Shown here piece by piece: positions 24,061 through 34,703 of a stretch of DNA of 64,000 nt. Numbering within the stretch: the first letter of the stretch is position 1; each line of letters begins with the position of its first letter. Origin of the DNA: Petrolisthes cinctipes (taxonomy: Eukaryota > Arthropoda > Malacostraca > Decapoda > Porcellanidae); assembly GCA_033782935.1 (NCBI GenBank), contig JAWQEG010000501.1, forward strand, positions 317,501-381,500, written 5' to 3'. Made by a program: the position numbers and the translations under genes. Below the pieces are notes generated by a model. The model had not been told where the DNA came from and made no database searches. It worked only from the letters and a program-made list of their open reading frames with translations.

Positions 24061-24289
24061 CTCTCTTAAGCTGAATGGCGGTGGGGATTTATAGTGTGTG
24101 TGTGTTTCTCTCTATTTTCTCTTCTATCCTAGCCTATAATACTGTATTACAGGACACACAGAGTAGATAACACAATACAACACACACACACACTCCCGGT
24201 ACATAATTTCTGACCAGAAACGAACGGCAAGCATCACACACACGTACTGTACCAATGCCGTCTCTACAGAAGGCCTGGGTGTTCGGCAT

Positions 24290-24491
24290 TGATACAGACG
24301 TGACGTCACAAACGCGTGTGGCCGCCTGAGGGACAGATTATACAGCGCGCCAACTTGCTGAGGCAGCTGGCAGCTCAGTCAGCGTCCATTTTTGCCCTTT
24401 TCCAAGGCCAAGGGGTCCCGAATGTGTTTTGCATGTGCTTTTGGGGTTCCTTGTTTGTTTAACTTCAACTGGATTAAATACAATACAAGGT
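24290..24491 (+). promoter_or_regulatory. GC-rich island with donor-like site; possible first exon
   Basis: A locally GC- and CpG-rich stretch (24300-24430, with cagcgcgccaacttgctgag) in an AT-rich region. It is followed by a transcript-like leader and tacaatacaag|gtgagc, a good 5' splice site. It could be a promoter with a non-coding exon. No downstream exon was identified. Confidence 0.25.
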
Positions 24492-24914
24492 GAGCATTTT
24501 ATCTTTGAGTAGTTGCTGTAATTAAAACAGACAAGCCGTAACTGGTAAACTGTTATCCCAGATCCGTATATTTGAATATCTTGGGAGAAACACTGAGTTA
24601 TTTGTTGTGGCAGTTCACCTATTCCATAGTGGTTTTAAGGGGAATGTGTCTTTTGGTCCTTTATAGTGCCATGATTCCTCCAAAGTACGGTACCGGTATG
24701 TCAGGAAACGGGACCAGGTTAACAATAATAATGGTGTCCTGTTGCTTGGAATAGTTTCGATTATACTGTGGATCTGCTATAACGAAACAGGAGGATAAGG
24801 TATATCTGTTATAATATAGCTGTAGTATGAAATATGGTGCTGACGTTGGCAAATCTTAAATCCCAGGTTAGGTTAGGTATGGTAACTTAAAAGTTCTTTC
24901 CTCACAATACTTTG

Positions 24915-25345
24915 GCCAAAAATTATTAGAACAATTATGAGTGCCAATGAAAAAGTTAATGAAATTGTAAAAATCCAAGTGAAACTGTTCTTCAGAATTA
25001 TGGTGTGTGACACAAGCCTTCAAATTATATTATACATTTTGTGCTGTACGTTATTATATTTTCTTAATACTGTATACCTCAGTACCTGTCATCAGTTATT
25101 ATCCTGCCAAAGTTTCATCTCCTTACCTTACACAGTTACACTATATTATGAGTGCCTATGAACAAGTTAAGTAAGTTGAAAGACTCCAAGTGGAATTGGT
25201 TTTCAAAATTATGGTGTGTGACACAAGCCTATACATTATGTGATACATTTTGTGCTGTACGTTATTATATTTTCTTAATATACCTCAGTACTTGTCATCA
25301 ATAAGTATCCTACCAAAGTTTCATCTCCTTACCTTACACTATAGA
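24915..25345. repeat. Direct duplication of about 210 bp
   Basis: Two copies (about 24925-25140 and 25145-25340) share attatggtgtgtgacacaag, gtgctgtacgttattatatt and ccaaagtttcatctccttac. Neither copy is coding. Confidence 0.8.
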
Positions 25346-25348
25346 GTA

Positions 25349-25551
25349 CAGGATGTCCCCCCAAAATGTGCCATTACTCATATACAAGTATTTTGTTTTG
25401 ATTTTGGTGTTTATTGACATAGATACAAGTCTAATGAGTTAGAGAAAATAACATAACTAATATATACATAGGTCTATATAGATATTTTAATCTATGTATC
25501 TATGAATAATGTCCAGTTAAAAAGTACTGTACATTTCTTTGGGACACCCTA
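25349..25551. mobile_element. 203-bp mariner-like MITE
   Basis: Left end CAGGATGTCCCCCCAAAATG, right end CATTTCTTTGGGACACCCTA, imperfect inverted repeats, with TA on both sides. It is non-coding. Confidence 0.6.
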
Positions 25552-26312
25552 TATTTATTATGATATAGTGTAAGGGAAGGAGAGGAAACCATATGGAAGG
25601 ATACCAGTACTGATTTATTACAAGTACAGTAGGCCTGTTGAGATGTATAAAGGAAATATAATACTGTACAGTACTGTTGCCTATATATGATGCTGCAGTA
25701 CTGGTAGAATAATTTTATTGTATTTTTTATGTTCTTTTGTGTACAGCCTACAGTACAGTCAGCACTGTACTAAACATGAACAGATCTGTATTCTTTAAAT
25801 TATATATTGTACAGTACAGTACATTCTTCCTACAGTATAAATCTAATGACATTTCATATAGGAGGCCCATTTATGTACAGTATTTATATTTTTGTACCCA
25901 CGTTTTTTAAAATGCCTTTGTATTTTTGTACCAAGCTTTATGTATGATTTCCTATCTAAACATGAACAGATCTTTATCCACTGAAATGCTGAATATTTTT
26001 CCTACAGTATAAATCCCATATGAGGCCAACTTAAACATTTTTATGATAGTAGTTAAAAATAAAATATATGTTGTACTCCAGTGTGTATTTTTACCCGTTA
26101 TTATTATTATTATTTCACATGGTGTTGAGACTGAATGTTCTGCCCAAGTACACATAATTAACTACATAAATAATATAATTGGAAAGTGATACTAAGAAAA
26201 ACCAATAACAGCTGTAGGGAAAGTAAGAGGCACTGATAAAATTAAGGAAACAATGGTAAGGAAATCACCAGCCCACCCGCGACTGTGACGTCATCAATCC
26301 CACACCCAGGCC
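25552..26312. other. No gene recognised
   Basis: AT-rich sequence with several short gtacagtac motifs and an ATT run near 26100. No supported ORF. Confidence 0.5.
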
Positions 26313-26316
26313 TTAA

Positions 26317-26923
26317 CCCCTTAGGACCGATTGACTGACATGTCGGTGATAAAAAAATTAATCGTTCCCTCCGAATAACCGACATGTCGACGTACCTACA
26401 AAAAACTGTAGCGAGTAGCTAGCGAGCTGGCGTTGGTAACGATGGAAAGCTAACGTCCTTGAGAAAAGGTTGGACTGTGGTAGTGGTGTCTGGCAGCTGC
26501 GTATGCCAACAAGGAAATATCTCACCACTACATGGTGTTTTCTTATGTTTCTCGTATCTCTCTGCTGTCTACTATACTCCAGGAGAGTCTAGACAGACAA
26601 AATTACACTGAAATACGTTTATTATCATTGAAAACCACTTAGACGCATTATTTAGGTGTTTATATACATGTTTATAGCGTACGCAGAGCGTATGAGGTTT
26701 TCTTTCATGCGTTTCAGGGGATACTATTTATTTATTTTCGGACTTTGACGCTCTGTCATACGCAAACGCGTACACCTAGGAGGCTCCCGTTTTCAGTTCC
26801 TGGTGTGTAAATTCAAGCTCTTTCATTCTGTAAGAACAAAATTTGCCTACATGAAAGTTGAAAATTGACCCCCAGAAGTCGACTGGGGATGAAAAAAAAA
26901 AAAAAGAAGTCGGTCCTAAGGGG
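26317..26923. mobile_element. piggyBac-type MITE (TTAA-flanked)
   Basis: Inverted ends CCCCTTAGGACCGA and TCGGTCCTAAGGGG, flanked by TTAA at 26313-26316 and 26924-26927. TTAA duplication with CCC...GGG ends is the piggyBac signature. It is non-coding, 607 bp. It holds short inverted copies of cgacatgtcg near the left end. Confidence 0.8.
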
Positions 26924-27189
26924 TTAAGATCAAGATGGCATTGACTGTACCCGGCATTCGAACTCAGCCTCTATAGTTTGGTGTACTGGATGGGGAAATG
27001 AACAATACAAGGCGATTCGAAGCTTTCTGCTTCTCACACTCTGGTCAGAAATTATGTATCACGAGATTCCCGAGTGTACACTGGCGGTCAGAAGTTGTGT
27101 CCTGATACCCTGACGCGACGAATCGCAACCAGATGAGTTGAAAGGTTCGAACAACGGTGCACCTTGCGCCTCTCTCCTCACAACGTACA

Positions 27190-27890
27190 GTCGGCAAAAA
27201 AAGTTTCGTTACCACCCCTACGTTAATTTTACCATGGGTAAGCCCGGTAGGGTTGGTACTCCGCCAACATGCAGCTGTGACTCGTGTCATCCAGGACATG
27301 CTGGACGGGAATTGTCATTGCCCCGGCAGTGTCAACTTTTATATATCAAATGTTTAGCTGATTTTAAATTTAATTTTGAGTGTTGAAGAACTCTTACTAT
27401 TTAACTATTCATTATTAAACATAAGAAAATGAGTTTGAGTATTTTAGAACAAGAAAAACCTTGAAATTCCCAGAAAAAGCAGCACTGGGTAAAATTACGT
27501 CACTCCTACTTGCCTGCCCATTAGACACTGAGGGGTCCGGGAGGGTGACGGAGGTATATATGACACTCGCGCCCATGGAGGTAGTATAGGTGGAGGCGCC
27601 AGTAGGACCTGATTTGTGAAGCCACCAATCTGTCATTACCAGTGCCTTCAAGATGGCGCATACCTTTGTATGTCAGGTCAGAAGTCTACTTTTACTGAAA
27701 CATATCTTGGTGTCCGCCATATTGAAGGCGCCGAAAATGACAGTTCGGCGGCTTCACTTTACTCCCCTGGATAGTGAGCCATGGCGACTCCACCTAGGAT
27801 ATACTACCTCCATGCTCGCATCACACCTGACTCACCAGTCAGGCCTACCAACATTACATCACACTGTTAAAAGGATGGTAACGAAACTAT
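27190..27890. mobile_element. Degenerate foldback relic
   Basis: Left agtttcgttaccaccc (27204) and right ggatggtaacgaaact (27874) are inverted. Between them, 27560-27830 forms an imperfect palindrome centred near 27690, with ggaggtagtataggtggagg against its inverse and gccttcaagatggcg against cgccatattgaaggc. A Tc1-like origin is suggested by the cagtcggcaaaaaaagtttc start. ORFs here are not recognised. Confidence 0.4.
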
Positions 27891-29050
27891 AGCTATATCA
27901 ATTTTAACATATAGTACCAGTGATTTACTTTCATTTGTACAGTAGTTCCGCATAATTATGCTATTAAGGATTTATGATTTTGTGTACAACAGTTTTCTTG
28001 ATAACATTGTAATGTGTTTTGTTTAGAGGTTTGGGTAATGTTTTTATTGTGTACTGAACATAAAATTTAGTGTAACGGGAAGGTTTTATATTATATTTTT
28101 AGTCACATTTGTATTATACTAAGTTAAGTCAAAGTTTTTTTTTACTTTGATCATAAACAATTAATCATAAACTCTGAAAATTTTATGTATCATGAAATGA
28201 AGAGGCCTAACCTAAAGCACCAGCCTATATATTGGTGAAATTCTTTTACCGTACTTGATAATGAACCCCAGCTAACTTATCAAAGTGTTATAGGGTTAAT
28301 TCCACAGTGGTTGGTATAATTATAACTTAGTGGTTTGTAATAAGCACGCAAACGAAAGAATCTTAGCCGTGTAAATGACTTATGGGTGAATTATTTAATG
28401 AATCAAGTGAGTAAACTATGCTGTGATCATCAATATCTAACTGTTGGATAGATTTTGTGAATGTGGATACTAGAGTACCTTTTGGAAAATAATGAAGCCT
28501 TACAAGTGTGGTTGGTTGGGAAGCTAACAAACGAATACGACTGTGGAATTTACCCATAAAGTTATAGTGTACTTACCAATGTGGTGTATGAAGGAAGAAT
28601 ATGAAGTGTTTTACATCAAGTCCACATCAGATACCAGGGAGTATAATGGCCGGGGTAAAACCTTCAGTTATATTATCTTCACTATAACCTTTAACCATAA
28701 TATATATTTGTATATAGGCATATAGCCTATAATAACACAACACAACCGTAATAAAACACACCGGGGAGTATAATTATAATTATAATTATACATGCCGGGG
28801 TATATTTTCAAGTTATATGGTGTTCACTTTTAACCATAATATATATTTAGAACACAACACAACCATAATAATTGTGTATAACTTATTACAACACACCACA
28901 ACCGTAATAAATATTGCTGATATCTAACACAACGTAACAACGTAAATAACAGTAATATAACATAATAAATAACACAGCAAGAGTAACACACCTATTCACA
29001 CCACAATTTCAGAATCAACTGTGATATATAATTTAAATATTCAATTTCAT

Positions 29051-29088
<38 letters not shown>

Positions 29089-29346
29089 AACCACACCCAC
29101 AGTTCCAATGGACATATTCTATTGGTTACTGTTCACACTTACCATCAAGTATCATCCAATCATACAACACTAAACTAAAGGAGGCGGAGTCTATACTCAT
29201 CTTCACAATATGTTGACACTTATATTAATTATTAATCCATTGTGTTTTTTTTTTTTTTCAGTGATCATGTAATATCATCTTAATCATTATCAATACACAT
29301 TTACTTTTTACAAGGTATGGACAGACTCTATAATATAGTACCAGTG
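27891..29346. other. AT-rich region without a recognised gene
   Basis: Contains a GT run (29056-29085), a T run (29245-29260) and scattered acaacaccaca-type simple sequence. The ORFs are short and unsupported. Confidence 0.5.
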
Positions 29347-29356
29347 TAGGACCCCC

Positions 29357-30952
29357 CAAGACCAATAAGACTAACAGGTCTTGTCATACAAGGGCAAAAA
29401 TGAGTCCCGCTCGCGCATGACGTCACGGCGAGTATACACCACAGAACAAGTTGCCAAACAGTGATAAACAGGCTCATTTTCTAGTCAGTTGACAGTAGGT
29501 CAAAGGTGATACAGGTCATCTCTCTATAGTGTCCACCAAGTGCCCAGTGTGAAAATGCCATGCAACTGCATGTGCAGTGTGTGGGTGTGATTCTGTAGGA
29601 AGAAAGGGTTGCAACATAAAATTTCATGTCTTCCCCACCGATACAGAATCCTGATCTCTTTCTCTTTGTGAGTGTCTTGTCAAGGTAAAGTAAAATGAAA
29701 AGCTTAGCAGTCATCTTAACTGTTCGAATTGATGTGCAATTGTAACAGGTTTTGCATACAATAGGGATGAAATTAGACTTGGTGTCCAGTATTTGGGAAG
29801 TTTCTGGCAATCACCTATCCCCAGCTGACCCCACATTTCCTCCATCTATTCCCTAGAGACCACGTTTCCTCCACTCCAGGTGATGGATGTTCATAAGTAC
29901 CTCCCATTTGTTTTAGACTGCAAAACAAGTGTTCTATAACATCCTGATTTAGCCTATGTGTGCGTATATATGAAATGCCATATTTTTCTTTCAGCATTTC
30001 ATATAGTTTGGGCAAAGATTTGGAATACACAAGTCCTTTTTGAAACTGGTACATATTTTGTTTCACTCCACAAACTTTCATTGACATGGCTGTATCAAGC
30101 ATATCATGCAAAACTTTGTTTTGTTGCTCCAAATGAAGTCCATAGCCATCCCTAGTGAATTTATTACTGAATGCAAATCTCGAGTTGAATAAATCAAACC
30201 AGCTGTCCACTAATCCCTCAGACATACTCGTCGGTCAGCTGACATAAGCAATCATGTACCTCTCCCTGAAGAAATTATTGGGTTTTATGTTAGATGTAGG
30301 GTATTCTTCAGGATACGTATATTAAACAGAGAAATGGGTAGCAGCAAAAGAAAGCTAGCAAATAAAGTATGCAAGTCAAAGAAATGAGATGTATGACAAT
30401 ACATGACACTACTGTAATAAATGGCAATATATCAAGTTTGTGTGCAAATTTTATAGTTTACCTTTAACTTGCATGTTCAACTTAGGCTAATTGTATTTAA
30501 ACATGGTATGCATGAATGTTCAATGAATGGAAGGGAGATGAAAGGATGGTGAGGGCATATAGTTATCTTAAACTTAACTCCTAATCACCATTAGATCATT
30601 CTCATTATAATTTAATCACTTACACTACTCCTCTCACCACCTTTTTCATTTTTCATAATTGCTTCCTAACCTGGGTAATTTCATCTGATGATAACTAGAA
30701 CAAAACGATAAAAGCCGACAGGATATTGAACAGAGAAAGAAGAAAAAACTTTGTCACGGGATCACGGTATGCCCGCCTGTAGGCGACCTCACTCCCATAC
30801 CTGTCACCATGTGAGGTGATTGGGGGCAGAGGCTGGGGGGGTTGTGGGGGGGAAATGGAGAGAAAATGGGGGATGAAGTCCACCACGCCATGACGTCACT
30901 ACAGCTGCGCAGTACCACTGGCTGACAAGACCTGTTAGTCTTATTGGCCTTG
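29357..30952 (-). mobile_element. P-superfamily transposon, internally deleted
   Basis: A 30-bp TIR: CAAGACCAATAAGACTAACA... at left and the inverse at right, with one mismatch (CAAGGCC). It is flanked by an exact 8-bp duplication GGACCCCC (29349-29356, 30953-30960). P elements make 8-bp duplications at GC-rich targets and start with CA. A P-transposase C-terminal fragment lies inside on the minus strand. Only the last part of the transposase remains in 1596 bp, so the element is non-autonomous. Confidence 0.85.
29815..30225 (-). pseudogene. P-element/THAP9-type transposase C-terminal fragment
   Basis: 136 residues. The N-terminal block GLVDSWFDLFNSRFAFSNK and the later block HRLNQDVIEHLFCSLKQMGG match the end of P-type transposases, where a motif like LSQDHLE-FF-R-GG carries the last catalytic Glu (here in DVIEHLF). 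The THAP DNA-binding domain, GTPase domain and first catalytic residues are absent. The ORF ends in a Gly/Trp-rich tail that looks like read-through. Confidence 0.75.
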
Positions 30953-30960
30953 GGACCCCC

Positions 30961-31500
30961 AACACGTAAAGGGTCCAGTTCCGAGGTTAGCCTATACATT
31001 TTAAAGTTCAGGCAGAACCTTAGTGGGTCTGCAGACTGTAGGGTTACTGGCTACCCTAACTCCACCCCTATAACGTTAGGGACTAAGGGTTATTATACTG
31101 CACCAGTGAGAGAATAAGAAAAGCAACCACATAAAGAAAAACAAAGCTCAACCACAATATTATTAAAACCGAAAGGGGAGGCCGATGAAATGGCTACCTC
31201 CCCGCCCAACATCTGATCTGATCTGATCTGTACCTTCTGAAGAATGATGGGAGATGAAGAGTTGCCACTTGCCTACCATTGCATCATAATTGTATACCTT
31301 TGGTAAACACAACCTGATCCCAAACAAAAATGTTACAATATTAAGGCCCCCATAGGTGACAAATAAAGGAGTTTGAGGGGGAGTTCATTGAACTTTGTAG
31401 ACAACGAGTAAGGATGTGTACTATTTCCTATAATTATGACCAATCTTCTTATTAATTTATAGATACCTCTGTGTCCTGGGTGCCCCTTCTCTGCGTGACA
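30961..31500. other. No gene recognised
   Basis: Unique sequence with a short gatct tandem near 31212. No supported ORF. Confidence 0.5.
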
Positions 31501-31502
31501 GG

Positions 31503-32054
31503 TTACACGGGGATACAGGGAGTCTGAAGCCGTGATTTGAGGCAGAGGAGGGTCTGGGGGGTGAAGGAGGAACTGTAGGGCGTTGGTTGGTGTTTGTGAC
31601 GGTCTGACTGAGGGAGAGGAGGGTCTGGGGGGTGAAGGAGGAAATGTAGGGCGTTGGTTGGTGTTTGTGACGGTCTGACTGAGGGAGAGGAGGGTCTGGG
31701 GGTGAAGGAGGAACTGTTGGTTGGTGTTTGTGACGGTCTGACTGAGGGAGAGGAGGGTCTGGGGGTGAAGGAGGAACTGTTGGTTGGTGTTTGTGACGGT
31801 CTTACTGAGGGAGAGGAGGGTCTGGGGGTGAAGGAGGAACTGTTGGTTGGTGTTTGTGACGGTCTTACTGAGGGAGAGGAGGGTCTGGGGGTGAAGGAGG
31901 AACTGTTGGTTGGTGTTTGTGACGGTCTGACTGAGGGAGAGGAACTGTTGGACGTTGGTTGGTGTTTGTGACGGCCTGACTGAGGGAAAGGAGTATTAAA
32001 GTGAGGAGCATTTGCTTCGGGGGAGAACGCACACACCCTAATAATAAAACACAC
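31503..32054 (-). CDS. Low-confidence ORF of Pro/Ser/Thr repeats
   Basis: 183 codons, dominated by a 21-residue unit (SSPSVRPSQTPTNSSSFTPR) encoded by a 63-bp tandem DNA repeat. A plus-strand ORF is also open across the array because 63 is a multiple of three, so openness alone is weak evidence. A leader of about 25 residues (MCFIIRVCAF...) is mildly hydrophobic. No domain. It may be a low-complexity exon or no gene at all. Confidence 0.25.
   Translation of the reverse strand: MCFIIRVCAFSPEANAPHFNTPFPQSGRHKHQPTSNSSSPSVRPSQTPTNSSSFTPRPSSPSVRPSQTPTNSSSFTPRPSSPSVRPSQTPTNSSSFTPRPSSPSVRPSQTPTNSSSFTPRPSSPSVRPSQTPTNALHFLLHPPDPPLPQSDRHKHQPTPYSSSFTPQTLLCLKSRLQTPCIPV
31540..31985. repeat. 63-bp tandem array
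   Basis: About seven copies of a unit with gtgacggtctgactgaggga and gaggagggtctgggggtgaa. Confidence 0.9.
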
Positions 32055-32344
32055 TTTATCACTCTATAAATATATTGCCTTAATGACCATTACGTAGTAT
32101 ATAGACGTTAATCACAAATAACAAACCCATTTGCTGCTATATCTTTCATTCAGTAGGTAGTATTGTATGTTCATTAACCTTTGTCAGGTTTTACCACATT
32201 AGTCTATAGACTAATAGGTTTGAGATATACCGATTTAAATAACTTATATTCAATGATCAACTGTCATACTATTTACCAAAGTTACACTTAATTCTGTAAT
32301 ATTGTGCTAAATTATTATATGACTAATTAAGAATATGATGCTTT

Positions 32345-32710
32345 ATTCGTCACAGGAATACTTTGACGTATGTATCGGCAGTAACAGTACTGTAATAACG
32401 TAACGTATATATAACAACTGACGTAGGTATCGGCAGTAACAATACTGTAATAACGTAACGTATATATAACAACTGACGTAGGTATCGGCAGTAACAGTAC
32501 TGTAATAACGTAACGTATATATAACAACTGATGTAGGTATCGGCAGTAACAGTACTGTAATAACGTAACGTATATATAACAACTTTGACGTAGGTATCGG
32601 CAGTAACAGTACTGTAATAACGTAACGTATATATAACAACTGATGTAGGTATCGGCAGTAACAATACTGTAATAACGTAACGTATATATAACAACTTTGA
32701 CGTAGGGAAA
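32345..32710. repeat. 55-bp tandem array
   Basis: Six copies of acgtaggtatcggcagtaac, agtactgtaataacgtaacg and tatatataacaactg. Because 55 is not a multiple of three, ORFs crossing it are spurious. A diverged relative occurs at 33520-33830. Confidence 0.9.
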
Positions 32711-32744
32711 TGACGTTCCCATCGGCCACCATTCTTGTTATGGT

Positions 32745-32925
32745 AAAATATAGCTATATTTACCTTGGTACAGTCCAAGGTAAATATAGCTTTATTTACC
32801 TTGGTACAGTCCAAGGTAGTTATAGCTATATTTACCTTGGTACAGTCCAAGGTAATTATAGCTATAGTTACCTTGGTACAGTCCAAGGTAATTATAGCTA
32901 TATTTACCTTGGTACAGTCAGCCTT
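32745..32925. repeat. 36-bp array with internal hairpin
   Basis: Five copies of gctatatttaccttggtaca plus gtccaaggtaattata. Each holds the hairpin ccttgg-tacagt-ccaagg. Confidence 0.85.
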
Positions 32926-32979
32926 GTATCCCCTACGAGTGAGGGTTTTGGACCACACTCTCAAACAATAACAATGAGC

Positions 32980-33225
32980 TGTATGTACAATACCTCTTGT
33001 CTGTCCAGAGTACTGTAGCCTACTGGTACAGTGGTACTACAGCCTTCCTACCAGCAGGCTACCACCACACTCTCTAATGAGCTGTACCTCTTGTCTGTCC
33101 AGAGTACTGTAGCCTACTGTAGCCTTCCTACCAGGCTACCACCACACTCTCTAACAATATCAATGAGCTGTATATCTTGTCTGTCCAGAGTCTTGTACTT
33201 GTGCTACAGCCTTCCTACCCCTTTG
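32980..33225. repeat. About 85-bp direct repeats
   Basis: Three diverged copies share aatgagctgtatatcttgtc, tgtccagagtactgtagcc and the ctaccaccacactctctaa block. Confidence 0.7.
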
Positions 33226-33292
33226 TTAATTAAAAAGGAAATGTGGTAGTGATAATGATGATGATATTATTACAACAATGTTCATCGTAGGT

Positions 33293-33512
33293 CAGCGGTT
33301 CTTAACCTGGGGGTCACGAAATACAATTTCTAAAATGTTCCTTTATAAGTAGTTTCAAATTGCACCTATGATTGCTCATATTTCTAAACAAATTCCCCCA
33401 GCTGCTTAGGCTCGCTTCACTTGCCCTCCCCCCCCCCCCTGTGCAAGGAGGTCACAACACTGGCCAGGAATATGTCAGTGGGTCATAGTGGTAAAAAGGT
33501 TAAGAACCACTG
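33293..33512. mobile_element. hAT-type MITE
   Basis: Inverted ends CAGCGGTTCTTAACCT and AGGTTAAGAACCACTG (one mismatch), flanked by TCGTAGGT (33285-33292) and TCTTAGGT (33513-33520), an 8-bp duplication with one change. CAG...CTG ends and an 8-bp duplication are the hAT pattern. 220 bp, non-coding, inserted in a tandem array. Confidence 0.8.
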
Positions 33513-33519
33513 TCTTAGG

Positions 33520-33830
33520 TGTTGATAGTAACAGTACCATAATAATGTAACAATGTTCATCTTAGGTGTTAATAGTAACAGTAACACAATAATGTAACGT
33601 ATATATAACAATGTTCATCTTATGTGTTAATAGTAACAATAACACAATAATGTACCGTATATATAACAATGTTCATCTTAGGTGTTAATAGTAACAGTAA
33701 CACAATAATGTAACAATGTTCATCTTAATTAATTAAGTATTGATAATAACAATAACACAATAATGTAACGTATATATAACAATGTTCATCTTAGGTATTG
33801 ATAGTAACAGTAAGACAATAAGTGCAAAAA
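33520..33830. repeat. About 55-60-bp degenerate array
   Basis: Units with aacaatgttcatcttaggtg, ttaatagtaacagtaacac and aataatgtaacgtatatata. Related to the 55-bp array at 32345. Confidence 0.8.
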
Positions 33831-33839
33831 CAAAATTAA

Positions 33840-34500
33840 CCTGAATATATTAAAAGTTTGTATGTATGAGCAGTTTATAGTGATGTGAGGAGTGGAGCGG
33901 TTAGTCAGAGACAACTTTAGTCACTGGAGTAAAGTCAGGCCACCAGAGTCAAGTGTGGTGGGTCAAGACTAACGTACATGTTATAATGTTACACTATAAC
34001 AGAGTGTTATTGTAACAACACTATTATTGTAAATGGCCACGTGTTATAAGACAAAGGGACATCAAAAGAACATAGCCAAAACAAAGAGGACCAAACAGAT
34101 TACATTATATTAACATTAACATTAAACAATCAAAGCTTCCATACAGGTCTGGTTTACATTGTCACTTTACCATTATAATAATACTGTATATATGACACAT
34201 CTACCATTCTGGAACACAAGCTGAGAAAAACAGTATTCGTCTTGGTCCTATATTTCTCTTCTCTCCATCTTATACAGTACCTCCATCTGTCCAGACTCAC
34301 CTCAATCTGTCCTATACTTTATTTTGACTATAGTACCTCCATCTGTCCAGACTCACATCAACCTGTCCTATACATTACCCAAACTGTTTAGTGACAATGT
34401 ATTTTATTGTCTGCCGAGTGTAGAAATTATTCACCTTTTGGGTGACATAGGTCAGGGCGAGATTAATAATTAAGGAGCGGCTGACGAGCTTCTTGCCAAT
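33840..34500. other. No gene recognised
   Basis: Unique sequence. A short direct repeat (acctccatctgtccagactc) occurs at about 34280 and 34335. No supported ORF. Confidence 0.5.
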
Positions 34501-34506
34501 AACAAG

Positions 34507-34623
34507 ATGGAGGACTTGACTTCACTTTTCTGGCCGTGCACCGTCTCCTCCTATTCTACCTCCATGGTTGTCTCTCTGACCTCCTCCAAGACATCTTCAG
34601 GAGAAATGGCTTACCACCAATAG
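34507..34623 (+). other. Small ORF (38 codons) ending in a hairpin
   Basis: ATG in the context aacaagatggagg, with the frame ending at TAG 34621-34623. No known domain. Its end lies in a perfect hairpin (34598-34611 pairs with 34622-34635). It could be an upstream ORF of the 34704 ORF or chance. Confidence 0.2.
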
Positions 34624-34703
34624 CCATTTCTCCTGATCTACAACCACCACCACAACAACCACCACCGCCAAGAAACGAGGCAGTAGGCTAAATATAAGAC
34701 AGC

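Noticed and set aside
26945..26985. tRNA B-box-like word (gagttcgaatgcc on the minus strand)
   Set aside because: No matching A box, no cloverleaf and no repeated SINE body could be found.
32327..33018. Long ORFs such as repeated IRYVITVLLLPIPTS
   Set aside because: They run through 55-bp and 36-bp tandem arrays, several frames are open at once, and there is no domain.
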